From Neodiprion pinetum (taxonomy: Eukaryota > Arthropoda > Insecta > Hymenoptera > Diprionidae): 64,000 bases of DNA. How positions within the stretch are numbered: the stretch's first letter is position 1; each line of letters starts with the position of its first letter. The position numbers were made by a program, and so were the translations under genes. Of this stretch, positions 36,990 to 50,070 are shown piece by piece. The stretch is taken from assembly GCF_021155775.2 (NCBI RefSeq), contig NC_060235.2:30048607-30112606 (forward strand). The letters are read 5' to 3'. The notes under the pieces are model-generated. The model had not been told where the DNA came from, did not search any database, and saw nothing but the letters and a program-made list of their open reading frames with translations.

Positions 36990-39900
36990 TCGCGAGCTGA
37001 ACGCCAATAACGGAAACCCGGAAAGATGACGGGAGGCATTTTTTCGGTAGGTCAATTTGTAGGCAGCCAGTGAATCGTGTTTTTTCAATCACACGTGATA
37101 TAACTTACACTAATACACTGTACGTAAATATGACCAAGAGTTAAACGGAGAGAATTGATGAACTCGGGATTCCGGGGCTTTAACAAATCTGAAAATAAGG
37201 AAGTTGCGTCGATTACCGATCTCGGCACCGAGTGTCTCGCTTGTCAGGAGGAGTATGACGATCCATCATCCGGATACTCGATCCTGGATACGAAAGTTGC
37301 GAACAACGGTTGGATCGAGTATTCTCCGTGTCGAAGCTGTCAACGTGAAAATTCAAGTTTATAGAAAACATTAGCTATGCGGTCACTGTAGTCACTGTTG
37401 CTGTGATACTAGAATAATCCAGATCAATTTTGAAAAAATTTAATAAAATGAATTTGCACACCATTTCCATAGTATACCTCTTATATATGTATATAATTAC
37501 ATACATTACACACCTAATATTTGAAAACATAGATGTCTTCTGAATATTTCTTCGAAGTGAGCCCGCAGTATGAAATGCCGAATCGAAAGACATCATCAAC
37601 GTTCACCGCCCTCCTCTGTACATATATGCGTGCCGCTTTTCAGTAGGTACATACTCCAAGCCCCTCGACACCCTTTACACCCTTCTTCTCCGCATTACAC
37701 TCTCTTAGCTACCTTCGGGGCTGACGACGCGACGCTAACCGGTGATGAAATTGAGCCTGGAGGGGCGTCGAGTGTGGACTCAATGCAGTGTCTTCCTTAC
37801 GGACTCAATTAAGATGGCGGTTTTATAGAGCCCGACTACTTCCCGGTATCAGCGGTTTGATAATATCTAAAGGGACTGTGGGAGGACCTGAGGGCGCGGG
37901 GATCAATGCCTCGCGTATGTTCGACGGTCAGGACAATGATGATGCTAATTGAGCGGTGAGAGTCACTTGGTCGCTGTACCTTATACACGTGGTGCTGATT
38001 AGACGATTACTTAAGAAAACTGCACGGGAATGACTACCTGTTCTTGAAGCTGTGTATACCGCTTGATCCATTTTAACGAGCAAATACTTCATCTAAACAC
38101 ACACGAAATCGACGCTTCTGTCATTAATTTACATGCCGAGATTCAGAAAACTACGATTCATGTTTGCAAAAGTTATTACAGGTTTGAAGTTCAAGAACGT
38201 CCGACTATTTCAATACAATATGTACGATATTTTATAATTTTACACGGCATATTAATTTGCAGGTAAATTATCGGTTTAGTTTGTACAATTGAAATAAAAA
38301 TAAATCTGGAATACAATTATGGTTGAAGGTATGATCAGAAGCTTATAAACCCCTTCGTATTACCCCTTTAACGTAGAATAAGTCTCGACGCAGTTCACAG
38401 ACTGTTGCAATATTCTCATGTCAGTTGTTAATTACCTACAGCTTTGATATAAAATGTTTTTTTTTCTTGAACCGATGTATACGATACGCTTGCTTGACTT
38501 TTTTCTCTGATTTATCTAGCTTACGTAGATTCATTTTTTCGCATCCTCAACCACTGTATGCAGCAAAGATTTATTGAAACGTGACTAATTGCCGAGAGTC
38601 GAACGGAATAACTAATTAGCGCTCCGGAAGAGGAAGCTGCAGCTAACTCGCTCGGCTTAATCTTCTCATTGTTAATATTACAAAACAAGATAGGTATTAC
38701 AGTAGTCGGACACAATGCGAAACGTCGTAATCCGACGAGAAGTGTTTATTCAATTGCCGCATTCTCAACCCCTTCCGCGTTCTAGTCGGTCCCGTCAACG
38801 AACGACGTCCAACAAAAATAGCCAAAATCCAAATCCCGTTCGCATTGTCGGAGAGGCGCATTTTATACGCAGAATAAACACCGGGCAGCCGTCATCGTCG
38901 CAATGCCTTACAACGCGCGCATTACGGACACACCAATGGTGGTAGATTTTTATCTAAATCGCATTACCAAAATCGGGTATAGAGGTTTCGAGGGTGCAAC
39001 GAGGGGCTCTGCAGGGTCAAACGACGATTTCAACCTAACCAAACACAATCAACGCCCGTGTAAAGCGACGAACTCTACCTGCCGCGAGCTGTAAATTCTT
39101 CTTTCCGTCTTTCGTTTTGCCGCCTGCTGCATTCCCTCTGCATACCGTCGGCCACGCACGTACGACGAATATTTATAATGGGTGGAACCAACGCGTGCAG
39201 CGAGACAGGGGCACCACCTGTAGGAGAGCGCGTAGAAATGTTTATTTAATTTTATGGAGGGATTGTTTTCCGAGCCCTTAGGTGTCGGAACCGAACCTCC
39301 CGGTCCCGCAGGGCTAAACTAGCCAGCTGTCGCTCGCTCCGGCGCTTTCGAGTCGGCCGGCAAGGCAGGTAGATATAAACCGAATACCATCGTCTCTGGG
39401 GAAGATCGAAACTACCCGGGGCTGCAGCAGCCCCTTCTGCACTGATCTCTGCGATCAGGAAATTTTCCCGCTCTATTCACCCAGGTATGTACATATTAAA
39501 CGATCTCACCGATTGCAACGGCACATCCTGATGTCGAAGCGCATTCACGCTTCGTGACCAGACCAAATCAAAGATTGAAACAGCGTCGGAACGGAAGAAT
39601 TTGTTAAACGAACATTCCGTGTGATGAGGGAAAAATTTTAAGGAAAAACAAGCGCACGATTTCGACGTAAATATAAGGAGCGATTAGTTGAACACGTTTT
39701 TGAGTTTCATCACTCCTTTCCGTTTTATCGACGTACTTTGTATTAAACTGGATAAAATCTATTTACAAAATGTAGAAACGAGCCTTCCCGTTTTACAAAT
39801 CAGCCCAAACTGTACGAGACTGGATTTAATTTCGTGTGTAAGAGAAGTCCGGAACCGAGGTAGCGACGTGGAATTATCATGAAATGGAAGTACGGAGTGC

Positions 39901-42900
39901 TCCGGTATTTGTTTCGAGTAATTAGCGTGTGCGGTATAATTTGTCCGGTTGATACTTAATTAAAAGGGTGAAGAGATTATCGGCGAGGTAAGGTGTCTCC
40001 GAGTTTCGTTTTAAATTAAAAATAAAATGATAAAATAAAAAGTAAAAGTATAATTCAAAGAAGATCCTTGCCTTTCCTTCGCCCGTTCCTTCCTGTGTAC
40101 GCTCTATTTATTATTTAATTATTTTCTGCACAGGCTCAGGTGTGTCTGCGTGCTTCGCGTCTTTAACGTTGACACCGCAGCCATAGTTTGCTACCGCAAG
40201 AAAGGGGACCGTCCGTTTTATTGGTAGAATTAAGAGCCTTATAGCGGCTTATACTTTAATTAAGAACCAGTCTTCTTATTTAGTCCACCGGTTTTATTGG
40301 CCCAGGGGATATTTACTGCAACGACCCTTATACCGCGATCAATTTTACTTTTCGCACGACAATTTCCAATACGGCAACCGGTACGTGTAAGAATATTACA
40401 CCTAGGTAGCACAGCGTGCGCCTGAAAATGGGGATAGATGAATCGTACCTCTTCATATGTTAAAGAAAAAAGATCAGAGTGAAAAACTTACAGCTTCCTG
40501 GGTGACGGATAAAAAAAATGTTGCGCAAAGAAGGTCCAAATCTGCTTTGCTGCATCTATACGTACCTGAAACAGAAAAGAGAAGCAATATTTTAGCCGAC
40601 TGTATTTTTATTTTAAAAATGTGAAATTAACACTCATTTGCAGCACATATTTTACGCGGTAATGTCGCGTACACTCGTAAGCCGATAAAGATCAGTGTCA
40701 ACGGTTTTGTACAAGGCATCGATTTCCTCTTTTTTTCTTCAATCCTCTATTTTGCCTCATTTTAATTCAATTTCGGGGCACCCATTAGCGACATCTGTCC
40801 AACGTTCAATCGAGTCAATCGGCCTAATTGAAAGTGCTCTAATAAAGCTCGAGTGACGGGTTGATTGAAATTTAGAGCGCCAGTCTTTGGGACTTGGCGC
40901 TGCTGTAGCGGTCGACGGGGGATTAAGATCGGTGCAGCGTGGCTATAAAGACGGAGGGAAGAAGGAAACATTTTTACCATCCGTTTTAAGAGCGACGAGA
41001 GAGAGAGCATCTTCTAAGAGCATCCTAAAGTGCTGAGAGAATTATATTTCTATCTATTTCCCGCATTACGCCGCCGGCAGGCACTTATATAACGAAAGTT
41101 TGGTCGTCGTTTTCTCTCAAACGAGATAACAAATTTGAATCTGATTTTATACGACGAGTTTGACTCAACGAGAACCGCGAGAGTGTAAGCGAACGTCGGG
41201 GGAATTCAATAAACAAGGCGATAAATCTCAAGTAGCCTGGCTAATAAGATATCAGATTATATGGTACATGCCTTCGTTTATAAATGTATATACTTATAGG
41301 TGTGCGTACAGCGAGCGAAGATGTTCTGACAAACAGAATAAAAGGAGGTAGGGAAGAAAACGAAAACCGAAAGAGAAGTTTAAAAAGAATGACAGAGAGT
41401 GGGAGGGTGAGGATGAGGGTGAGAGGGAGAGAGCAACGGTTTAAGTAAAACAAACGTTCTTGAGTTTCTCGTGGCAGACAGTTAATTATTTCTCTCTCGT
41501 CTTGGAAAATGCGAGAGGTGGAGGAAATCGCCCCCGCCTGCTGCCTGGACTATGGCCCACGTTGTATGCCGGGAAGAAGGAAGAAGACGAAGAAGAATTA
41601 GAATCCTGATATACCGCGAGCATGGAGACGAAAAATAAACGCTGCGAGGAAAATCGAGAAAATCAACGACCCAGAACTGGCTTGACGCAATTTAATATGC
41701 GCTTGAAACAAATCAAGCTAACGTGAAAATTTTATTATACCTATAGACACGCTGTTGCTGGTTGTGCTGCTGCAGCTGGTTTTTGATTTATTAAAATGTG
41801 CGGCGGTCGTTTTAAAACATTGACCTCGGTATTTTCTTGTCCTTTTTCGTCGTCTACCGAGCGCAATGTAGACTAAAATTTCAAAAAAAGGTTCCCAAGG
41901 AATTCTCAGTTTTGTTTTTTTCAATGAACTGGCATAACTTTTTCAGGAATAATATTAATTTTGTAATTGTTTATTCGTTATACAGATTGCTCAAACGATG
42001 CTCTTCATTTCGTAGAATCATTAACACAATATAATGATGCACTATAACGCTATTCCTCTGAGTTTCGTTGAGCATGATATTACGAAGGTTAAAAAAGAAA
42101 AAAAAAAAAATGTACAATCGATTAAAAACTTCTGAGAGATTCGCAGACATATCCTGTACCTCGTAAATTTCACTAGAAAATTATAATCCCACCTCGACTG
42201 AATGAGCGAAAAGCAGACGCAACGAGATGATTTGAGGATTTGAAAGAATTCGAAATTAGAATATCCGCTGGAACGCAGCTGAACTGACCCGAGTAGAGTC
42301 AACTATATGTATCTGGCGAAAGAACCGAAGACCGTAAAGCTTCCGTCTCGTTCGTCTTTTCCCGAAGTTTCGCGAGCTGCGGCAGGAGGTAAAAGTGAGG
42401 CAATTTTGTAATTACTTTTTCTCTCAGACGGTCGTTTTTCCCCCGAGCATTAGGTGCGTATGTACATACTTTAAATACGGCCATACCGAAGGCTACTTGG
42501 CGGTGTTCGTTGAGTGAAGAGATGTCGCACTCTGACAGTTCCGCCTGGTTCCCAAGGTAGGTACGTGGTATATATACTCACGGAAGAATTCCTCCGAATT
42601 GCTGCCTATACTAATTTTCTCTATCGTTGTACATATATAATGTATGTATAAATGTGTATGTACCAAAGTAAGAGGACTTGCTCGCCCCGGCCTTTTAACC
42701 CCGTTACCAGCGCGTCGTTCCAAGCTTCAAAGGCAGCACGTCGTTAGTTTCGAGTGATGCGAAACTCTCTACATTTCAATTTTTCCCAAGTCACGCGATA
42801 TGCCGAAATTCCTCCGAGCCGCGGAGCGATCGGGGCCGCGAATAAGGAGGAAAGTGGCAAGTGGCCAGCTGCGCCCTCCTCTTCGGAGGGCGGAAAATGT

Positions 42901-45183
42901 ACAAAGAACGACCCGGAGGACTTAGTCCGAGTCGATCGTCGGCGGGAGCCCGTAGAAAAGTCTGCGGCGAGGGGAGAGAAGAGATTCCGTGGGATTTAGT
43001 GGTTGGGACACCTGGGTGCATTGAGCGAACGAATTCAGCCCGCCTCGTCTCGCCCTTGGGGGTTCTTAATCCTGGCCGACGATGCACTCTCGGACGTTAT
43101 TTCTTCATTTAGCAACCGCCTGCCCCCCGCCGGCTTAATTCACTTCATTGTAAGCAACGAGAGACCGTATAATACACTCGGTCGCGTCTATTGCAACCAC
43201 GGAAATAAACTTCCACGTTCCAGCACGCTTCGCTTACTTCGGCGGTTTCACGCGCTCGCGCCTTTCTTCTCCTGCTTCTATTCGGTTGTCCGGAATCTAG
43301 AATCATCCGTGCGATTTTTTGGAAATGCTTTTTTTGGTGACAACTGCACCGACTGAAATACAGCTTCCATGGCTTTGACTTGATCGAATCACGTATCGGA
43401 AGACCGATTCAAAAGCCATTCTCATATGGCGAATGCACGTATTCTAAAAAGAGAATTAAAAAAAAAAAAAAAAATCTGACTATCAGCACCCAAAATCGTG
43501 AGAGAAGTATGCGTCAGAGAGGTAAGAACAAAGTTTGCCCGTGACCAAGCATCGAGTTAGCAGGAAGCAGCAGCCATAGAGAATCGATATACCTACCCGC
43601 GGGGTGCAGCAGAGCGATTCGGCTCTCGAAAAAGCGCGTACACCCGGCTTCCGACCGGGGCATTTTTAATCCCGTTCCGAAACCGTCTGTTTTCGACTTA
43701 TCGTTCGGAGTCCCCGAGGCGATGAGCGCTCTGCGCCAAAGCTCGGGCCGTACCTCTCCGGCTACGGATTTTCCAGCATCGAATTTTTCATCGTAGATTT
43801 TTGGTGAATGCCCCTTAATTTGAGTAGCAGCGCCAGGTTCGCGAGGCGAACAGACCGTCGAACAGGGCGAGGAAGTGAGAAGGAAGCATGACGGAAGGGT
43901 GTTTAGCCTCGAGCTGGGGCCGCTCTCTCGTTCTCCGTTAGAGAGCCACCGAGGGGTTGAGAGGGTTCTTGAATATGAAACATTGCAAAGCCGTATCCAC
44001 CCGCCCACATCCCGAAGCCCGACTCCCCCGAAACCCTTCCGCGAAAACGGGAGCGCACATCGACTGTTAAACGCGCTTCAAAGCATCACGATAAGCTGTC
44101 GCTTTTCATTTCTCAAACGATAGATGTCGCGGATGCTTGACCTCGCTGCCGCTTTAAAAACGGAGGGTGATCAGTCAGCAGAGAAATTTTTATCGTTCGC
44201 GTATACGTTACGGATGCGTTGACACGTTTTTTTACATCCTTACTCTCGCGCCAATCGCTTCACGTCCGACTCACAGTCGGAGGAACGCGTCGTCGTCCCT
44301 TTAAAGGTCCGCAGACGCGGAGTTAAGTATCTCCAGGTGAGGCCCCTTTTTTCGGGGCTTGTGTTTCACTCTTTTCTCCCATCACCTGTCATGATTTGCA
44401 CTTTCTGCTTTCGAAGGCCGGGTGCACAAAATGAAGATGTAACAGAGAGTGAACTTGCAGGTGAAAGGTTCTAACCCCGTGTCCAGGTTCAATCCCGATG
44501 TGTTCGATACTCGTAACTTCGATATTATATGACCAGGTTTTATCGGAAGGCTCGAACAGTTGTTAAAAATTTGACGATAATAAATTTCAACGAGTGTTTC
44601 TAAGGCAGCGTAAGACCAGAAAAATATGAGTTTCATGGTTGTTAAACCTGAAATATTCATTACAGAGCACATCAGAGATAAACCGTCGAGTATTTGGCTC
44701 GAATGGTTTCACGTGACACGGTAGCTACATCAGTTATATCTTTGCAAAGGCTGACAATTGACGGTCGTTAGATTATAAATCCTGGGCCATAACCCGAAAA
44801 CTAGATATTAATCGTGATATTCGGAACACAATTGGCAATAACTCATGTTTGAGTATTTCAAGAAAGAACAAGCGGACCGCCTCAAACAAGTGATCCTCGG
44901 TGATAAAGTAAGGACAGTGAAGCACTAAAAACCAGCTACTTTACGGCGATTGCCACCTTTTGTGCAAAGCGTTGCACGCAATCGCCTCGCCTTGTCCTTT
45001 CTGAAGGTTCCTCGTGACCCGTGCCGCACAATTTCAAAATCCCCGTCATAAACTGCCCCTCTTTTTGCTCACCCACCGTCGCAGCAGCGTCATGCTTCGA
45101 ATGAGCCCCGAAAGAATTGCACGGGACAACCGGCCGGGCGTTTTATTTACTTTGCCTGGCGTAGTAATATAATGGGTGGGTTC
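36990..45183. other. non-coding stretch, no gene seen
   Basis: About 8 kb. AT-rich from 37370 to 38710, GC-rich patches at 39280-39430 and 42820-43100, and a 17-base A run at 43458-43474. The longest frame (164 codons, minus, 43514-44008) has no motif and overlaps other frames. No RNA gene or mobile element was recognised. Confidence 0.5.
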
Positions 45184-45207
45184 GCCTAGGTGAGTAGGCA
45201 CCTAGGC
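45184..45207. repeat. perfect 9-bp stem hairpin
   Basis: GCCTAGGTG, a six-base AGTAGG loop, and its exact reverse complement CACCTAGGC. It sits alone in otherwise plain DNA. It could fold as a short RNA or DNA hairpin, but there is no U-run or longer precursor arm to suggest a microRNA. Confidence 0.8.
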
Positions 45208-45990
45208 CGCGTACCCTACAAACTACCAGATGGCTACAAATTATTCGCACGATGCAATTGCGCAGTGGCAGACCCTCTCAATAATGCATTTGCCTAGCCC
45301 AACATTAACTATAGGGGTTAATCTATTGTTAACGAAGGATAGTTATAATTCCATCAGCGAATAATTTTATACGCCTAGCAAAATTTACCAGCCTCGTCTT
45401 ATATGATCCGGTTATGCGAACATTACCGGAGGGCGAATAAAATTTTTTTTACGGTTCTGAAATCATCATCGTTATCATCGTTACTGACATTAGTTATCCA
45501 TCTAACGGTTTGAAAATTACCCGATGGCTATTACCGTCCAGGCATACCATACGTATCGCTGAATATGATTCGTCTGATTATTCGTAAGTCAGTTTTCCGA
45601 CGACGAATTTTTTCGATTCCGAATAATCCATTATTTCGGATAATAAACACGCGTTGTTTGATGAAATCATTCAAGTTTATATTCGTGATACAGTAATCGG
45701 ACTGTAATTTTCCTACGCAATAAATCATTTTCTTAATTCCTTTCATAATTCACTCGTAACACAGATAACATATCTAATTGTTCAAACACGTTTCTATTGG
45801 AGTAAAAACTTAACATACGCGTAACTGATTGCACGTGATCTCCAAGATCACCATATGTATGTGTATCATGTATACACAAATTGATACACAAGTGACCCTG
45901 AATCGTTTTCAACGTTGAAGCATTAATCACAGAGTCATTGAAAAGCTTCGCTTCATAATGAAACATTATTGTTACACCGGGCTTCAGGAT
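45208..45990. other. AT-rich non-coding stretch
   Basis: AT-rich DNA with no gene, leading up to the left end of the fold-back-like element. Nothing else is supportable. Confidence 0.6.
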
Positions 45991-46837
45991 GGGGTACAAC
46001 AATGCGAAAGAACAAAACGTCGACGGGGAGAAATCCCGAAAGTCAAACTACCAACAGTTAAAAACGTAGAAAGACCGTAAATACGAAAAGATGACTTGAG
46101 GGAAAATATGATTTGAGAACGTAAAAATGTATAAATAAATTTGTACCGGCATTTTTTTTTTTTTTGATTTTTTTGAGAATGACCAAGATTACGAAGGGCA
46201 AAATACTGAATTGCGAAAATACCGAAGAGTCAAAAAGTCGACTTCGAAATGTCAGACTAGTGCCTTTGTCGAAAATCTACGAATCCGAGTTTATCAATAA
46301 TGACTGACCAGACTCGAAAGGTCGCAATTCCGAAACTCACTAAAGACAGAATGGTTGAAATACCGAAAAATTGGATGAAGTCAGGAACCCATGTATTCTC
46401 TGCGACGCCAGACGTACCCGATAGCCGGTGTCTAGTGCCATCTAGCATAAGTCTACATAACTGTGACAACCGTAATTCGGCCTTTCGGCTTTCTGGTAGT
46501 TTTGCATTTTACAGATGGTAATTTTGCTCTTTCTGAACTTTGATTGTCGACAACTAATTTTTACCGTCTTGCGGTTGTCGAAGTATCAGCTACTTTTAAT
46601 TTCGGAACTTCCATTTTTCTGTGCTTTGGTCATTCGGAATGCCGACTGTCCTGAAATACTTTTTCGGATAAGAGAGCGTTGCGTTAAATGAACTTTCGGG
46701 AAACCAGTTATTTTAATGGGTGATTTATCGAAAATCTCAATTCCGTTACGCTGATCATTCGTTGTTTTAAAATTCGTATCTCAAAAATTTCGCGTTGTCG
46801 ACCATTCTCCTTTTTGGCCTTTCGGAGTTTTCACCCC
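45991..46837. mobile_element. fold-back-like element with degenerate word-repeat arms
   Basis: The left arm (about 45991-46376) is crowded with GCGAAA, CCGAAA, TACGAAA, GTCAAA and GCAAAA words spaced roughly 9-12 bases apart. The right arm (about 46471-46837) carries the complementary words TTTCGG, TTTCGC, TTTGAC and TTTTGC. A unique core of about 95 bp lies between. The outer 32 bases of the two arms match as inverted repeats at 22 positions, starting GGGGT on the left and ending ACCCC on the right, and the word CAAACTACCA occurs in both arms. Long terminal repeats built from short internal repeats recall fold-back elements such as Drosophila FB and Galileo. No transposase and no convincing target duplication were found, so the exact ends and the family are uncertain. 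Confidence 0.6.
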
Positions 46838-49800
46838 CACCTGGGCTTTATTGTTATTGAAATTGAACAATTACCGGAACTGAATAGCGAGTAATGAAGA
46901 TAATTGAATAACTCCGCGGGCAGCTGCGGTGAAAAGTATCGAGTTTGCTGCTTATTGACAAAACCGCAACCGAGCGATAAGATCTTACGCTGCATTGTAG
47001 TCTAGGTAGAATTGTCCGTTCCCTGAACGAGCGATAAAGGGTCACTCTCGAACACGCCTCGGCAGATAGGATCAGAGCAGGTGAGGAGGGCGCTCAGCGC
47101 ACGTAGTGGTCAGCGTGTTCCGGGTAGAATTCTCGTAAGAGAAAGCCGATGCACGGAGGAAGGAAGGATGTGGACGATATGACAAAGGAGCGAAGACCTA
47201 TTCGAGTAAACGTGCCGGACGGCCAAAGACAGCCACAGCCATTCCAGCAATGTTACACAATTCGTGGCGTCGGCAGCAGTACATATACGGTGTAAATTGT
47301 AAAACGAAAACGGTGCGTGCGTAATTCGTGTCAGGATGATACCCCTGGCGATAAATTTCGACGCGTTTCCGGTTTCTATATCGCTGGAAAATCTTCCATT
47401 ATACAACGCTCGAGTCGACCGGCAGCAGCTGACTATTGCCCCTCGAGAAAGTTCAACTCCAGGGTACGAGCGTTTACTCTTGTATCCGCCCATAAGACAA
47501 GCAGGTACTACACGAATATTTTCAAGCTATCCTCCTCGCCGCGCTTACGTACGCGTGTCGACACGAATTCCCGTCTTCGTCCTTTTGCTGCAGAGACAAG
47601 ATCAGCTGGACGTAATTCGAAAGAGAAAAGCCTGGCAGGGCGGTGTTGACACAGAGGGTAGCGTCGAGGCGGACATGCAGAAGCCTTTCGCTCGGCGTAA
47701 CCCCAACCTTCGCGGCTATTACATGCTTTATCCTTTTTCTCTTTTTTGCCAGTACGACGGCATAACTTATTTCGTCTTGAATTTACGGCCGTGATCTCAG
47801 ATAAATGTGTGTCAAGATGCGTCGCGTGTGGAGTCGGGGGGAATGCGTGCTACTTCTCTGCCTGTATATTTCGCGCGGCGACCTTCATTTCGATATATTT
47901 ATGTAACGGCCCGGTGTCCCAGCCATCTTGATGATGTGGGTATCTTTCATAATGCGTAGATTAACGACACACGGCTGCCTTCGCCGGGCAGTGACTTCGC
48001 GGTAGATGACTAAAAATTTCCTATTCAAACGACGAAAAAAGAAAGGAAGTGTGAAAAGGACGAAACCGGTCCGAAGCCTTATCACACCTCTGTCTCGTTT
48101 CGAACATTCCGTGTCCATGAAGCACGGTGTCGGAGGATTCGATCTAACGTTGCAAACGTGAGACCGAGAAACGCGAGTCGTTGCCTGATTCGTCGAGGCT
48201 AGCAACGTAGATATGAAAATTTGATTCGACGAAGGAAAGAAGGGTAGACGCGGAGAGTAGAAGAAGTTGGGTTTCGTTACACCGGTAGTAGGACCTTGGA
48301 CTCGGGAATCGTTTCCTGGTGTAAGGGAGCTAAATTTCTAGTCGACTGCCACCCTGTTATCGCGAACCAGAGATTTAATGGAGCAATAATACTTAGGTAT
48401 CGGTAATCGATAAAACGAGCCAAGTCACGTGATCACCCATACTTCTCTGTCCGCTTAACGACCACCAGGACAATTCGAACGTTCGCCATGAGCCGCGACG
48501 TGGAACCGAGAGACCGAGAGACCGAGAGCCTGCAACGGAGACTGCGGAGCACACCGACGTCGGAAACGATCTCATATTGTTCGACGTTTCTCATTCCACG
48601 ATTCTTATCAACGAGTGGCAGCTCGCCCCATTAGCGGCAGACAGCAGGCAACAGGATACGCGGACATTGCGGTTCGGAAGGAAAATACCCGACGAACTTT
48701 ACCGCGTCCACGTGAAATCGACAAGAGACTCGAACACGCGGCAGCAACATGCGTAAGATGGACTAGTGAGCAACCGAAACGACGCTTATGGAGGAATTTA
48801 CGCTAGGGTAGCTCGAATTCAACGATCAGTGCCCCAAAGGTGGAAGCACAATATGAGGGACGTCAGGGGCTCCAAACTTTGAGTATCCAGATATGTACTC
48901 GATTACGTTGCACGTCTGAACTACATCCTGCACGAATAAATGGGAGGTTTGAATTTTTCATTTTCAAGGATTTTCGAACCCCCTACCACCGAAATTTGTA
49001 TTCACCCGTTAAAACACCCGAGCGAGTCGATTTGTCGCTGTACACCATTCAAGAAATTATGCGTCCTTTTTATGGCGGTTAATTCGAGACCAGTTATCGC
49101 TGCGATGCATCTCGAATACGAAAGCGGATCGTTGCGTTCCGTTCGACATACGAGGACTACCGCACCACCGCATGCATATTCAAAAGTGGTACCGGCTACG
49201 CCGCGTCCCGACCCGTCGTGTTGCCAAAATATTTACACTGCCCATTTTTATATTTCTCTTTCACGAAACGTGCCAATTTGGAAAACTCTTTCATTAGCTT
49301 ACTTAATCTTCCATTCCCGCTTCTGTACATACTCGTTGCGTTAGATTCATTTGAATTTTCATTCGTGCCAACTTTTTCCCGCAACAAGTAGATACTAATC
49401 GCTTACAATTTCCAAACGCGCGTAGAATCTCGCTTCAATACTCGAAGCGACGATACGATTTTTTGTTTGCCTAGAAGAAACGTTGTCGGGTAAACGTAAA
49501 TTTAGTTGACGTGCAAGTATATAGCCACCAAGTGCTAGTCACACATACAAACATATTTGGACCAACTTTATACTCGGAACTTTAAAAGCTGATTATACGA
49601 ACATAATTTTCAAGCTTTTCCAACTTTACGGCACGTCACATGACAGCTTAGGAACTGTAGGTATACCCAATTTTCCCCTCTATAAATTTTCGCACAATTT
49701 AAGACAGTACTGTCTTATACTGTTGACGATGCACCCCAAATAATTACTCCGCAAACTTTCCTCGCAACGTTTAAACTCGTTAAGACAACGCTAGCAAAAA

Positions 49801-50039
49801 GCTGTCATTTATGTACGGCGTACATTATAGAGCGAGAAGAAGGCGTCGAAAGTTACCGCTACGCATGGTCCCGGCACAAATGGCGCCCACAGCATACCTA
49901 ATGAATCATATACACCACCGTTTCATTACTCGACCCCTTTCACGTCGAAAATACTCCACATTTAAAAGCCGCGATGAGTGTTCCAACCTTCGACCCGGAC
50001 GGTGGGTGTATAAAACCGTGAATTAATTCGAAATCCTAA
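46838..50039. other. non-coding stretch, one weak exon-like site
   Basis: At 47596 a good acceptor-like tract (CGTCCTTTTGCTGCAG) precedes an open plus frame (RQDQLDVIRKRKAW...) that runs to 47794, but no good donor follows and no family is recognised. The rest shows no gene. A short tandem octamer lies at 48505-48528. Confidence 0.45.
48505..48528. repeat. tandem octamer (ACCGAGAG)x3
   Basis: Three exact head-to-tail ACCGAGAG copies. It is a short tandem duplication with no other context. Confidence 0.9.
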
Positions 50040-50070
50040 CCCCCCCCCCCCCCCCCCCCCCCTCCCCCCC
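50040..50070. repeat. poly-C tract (23 + 7 nt)
   Basis: Twenty-three C residues, one T, then seven C, followed by AGGAACC. As at 35236, a C run ends in AG. The complementary G run gave a spurious poly-glycine frame. Confidence 0.95.

Noticed and set aside
43514..44008. 164-codon minus-strand frame
   Set aside because: No family resemblance, no supporting splice sites, overlapped by plus-strand frames of similar quality.
47336..47794. 152-codon plus-strand frame with a good acceptor-like tract inside at 47596
   Set aside because: The acceptor is attractive but no good donor follows, and the peptide resembles no family I know. Mentioned only in the region entry.
48950..49030. TTCGAACCCC word suggesting a tRNA T-arm on the minus strand
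   Set aside because: No A-box or D-arm word at the right spacing and no acceptor stem.
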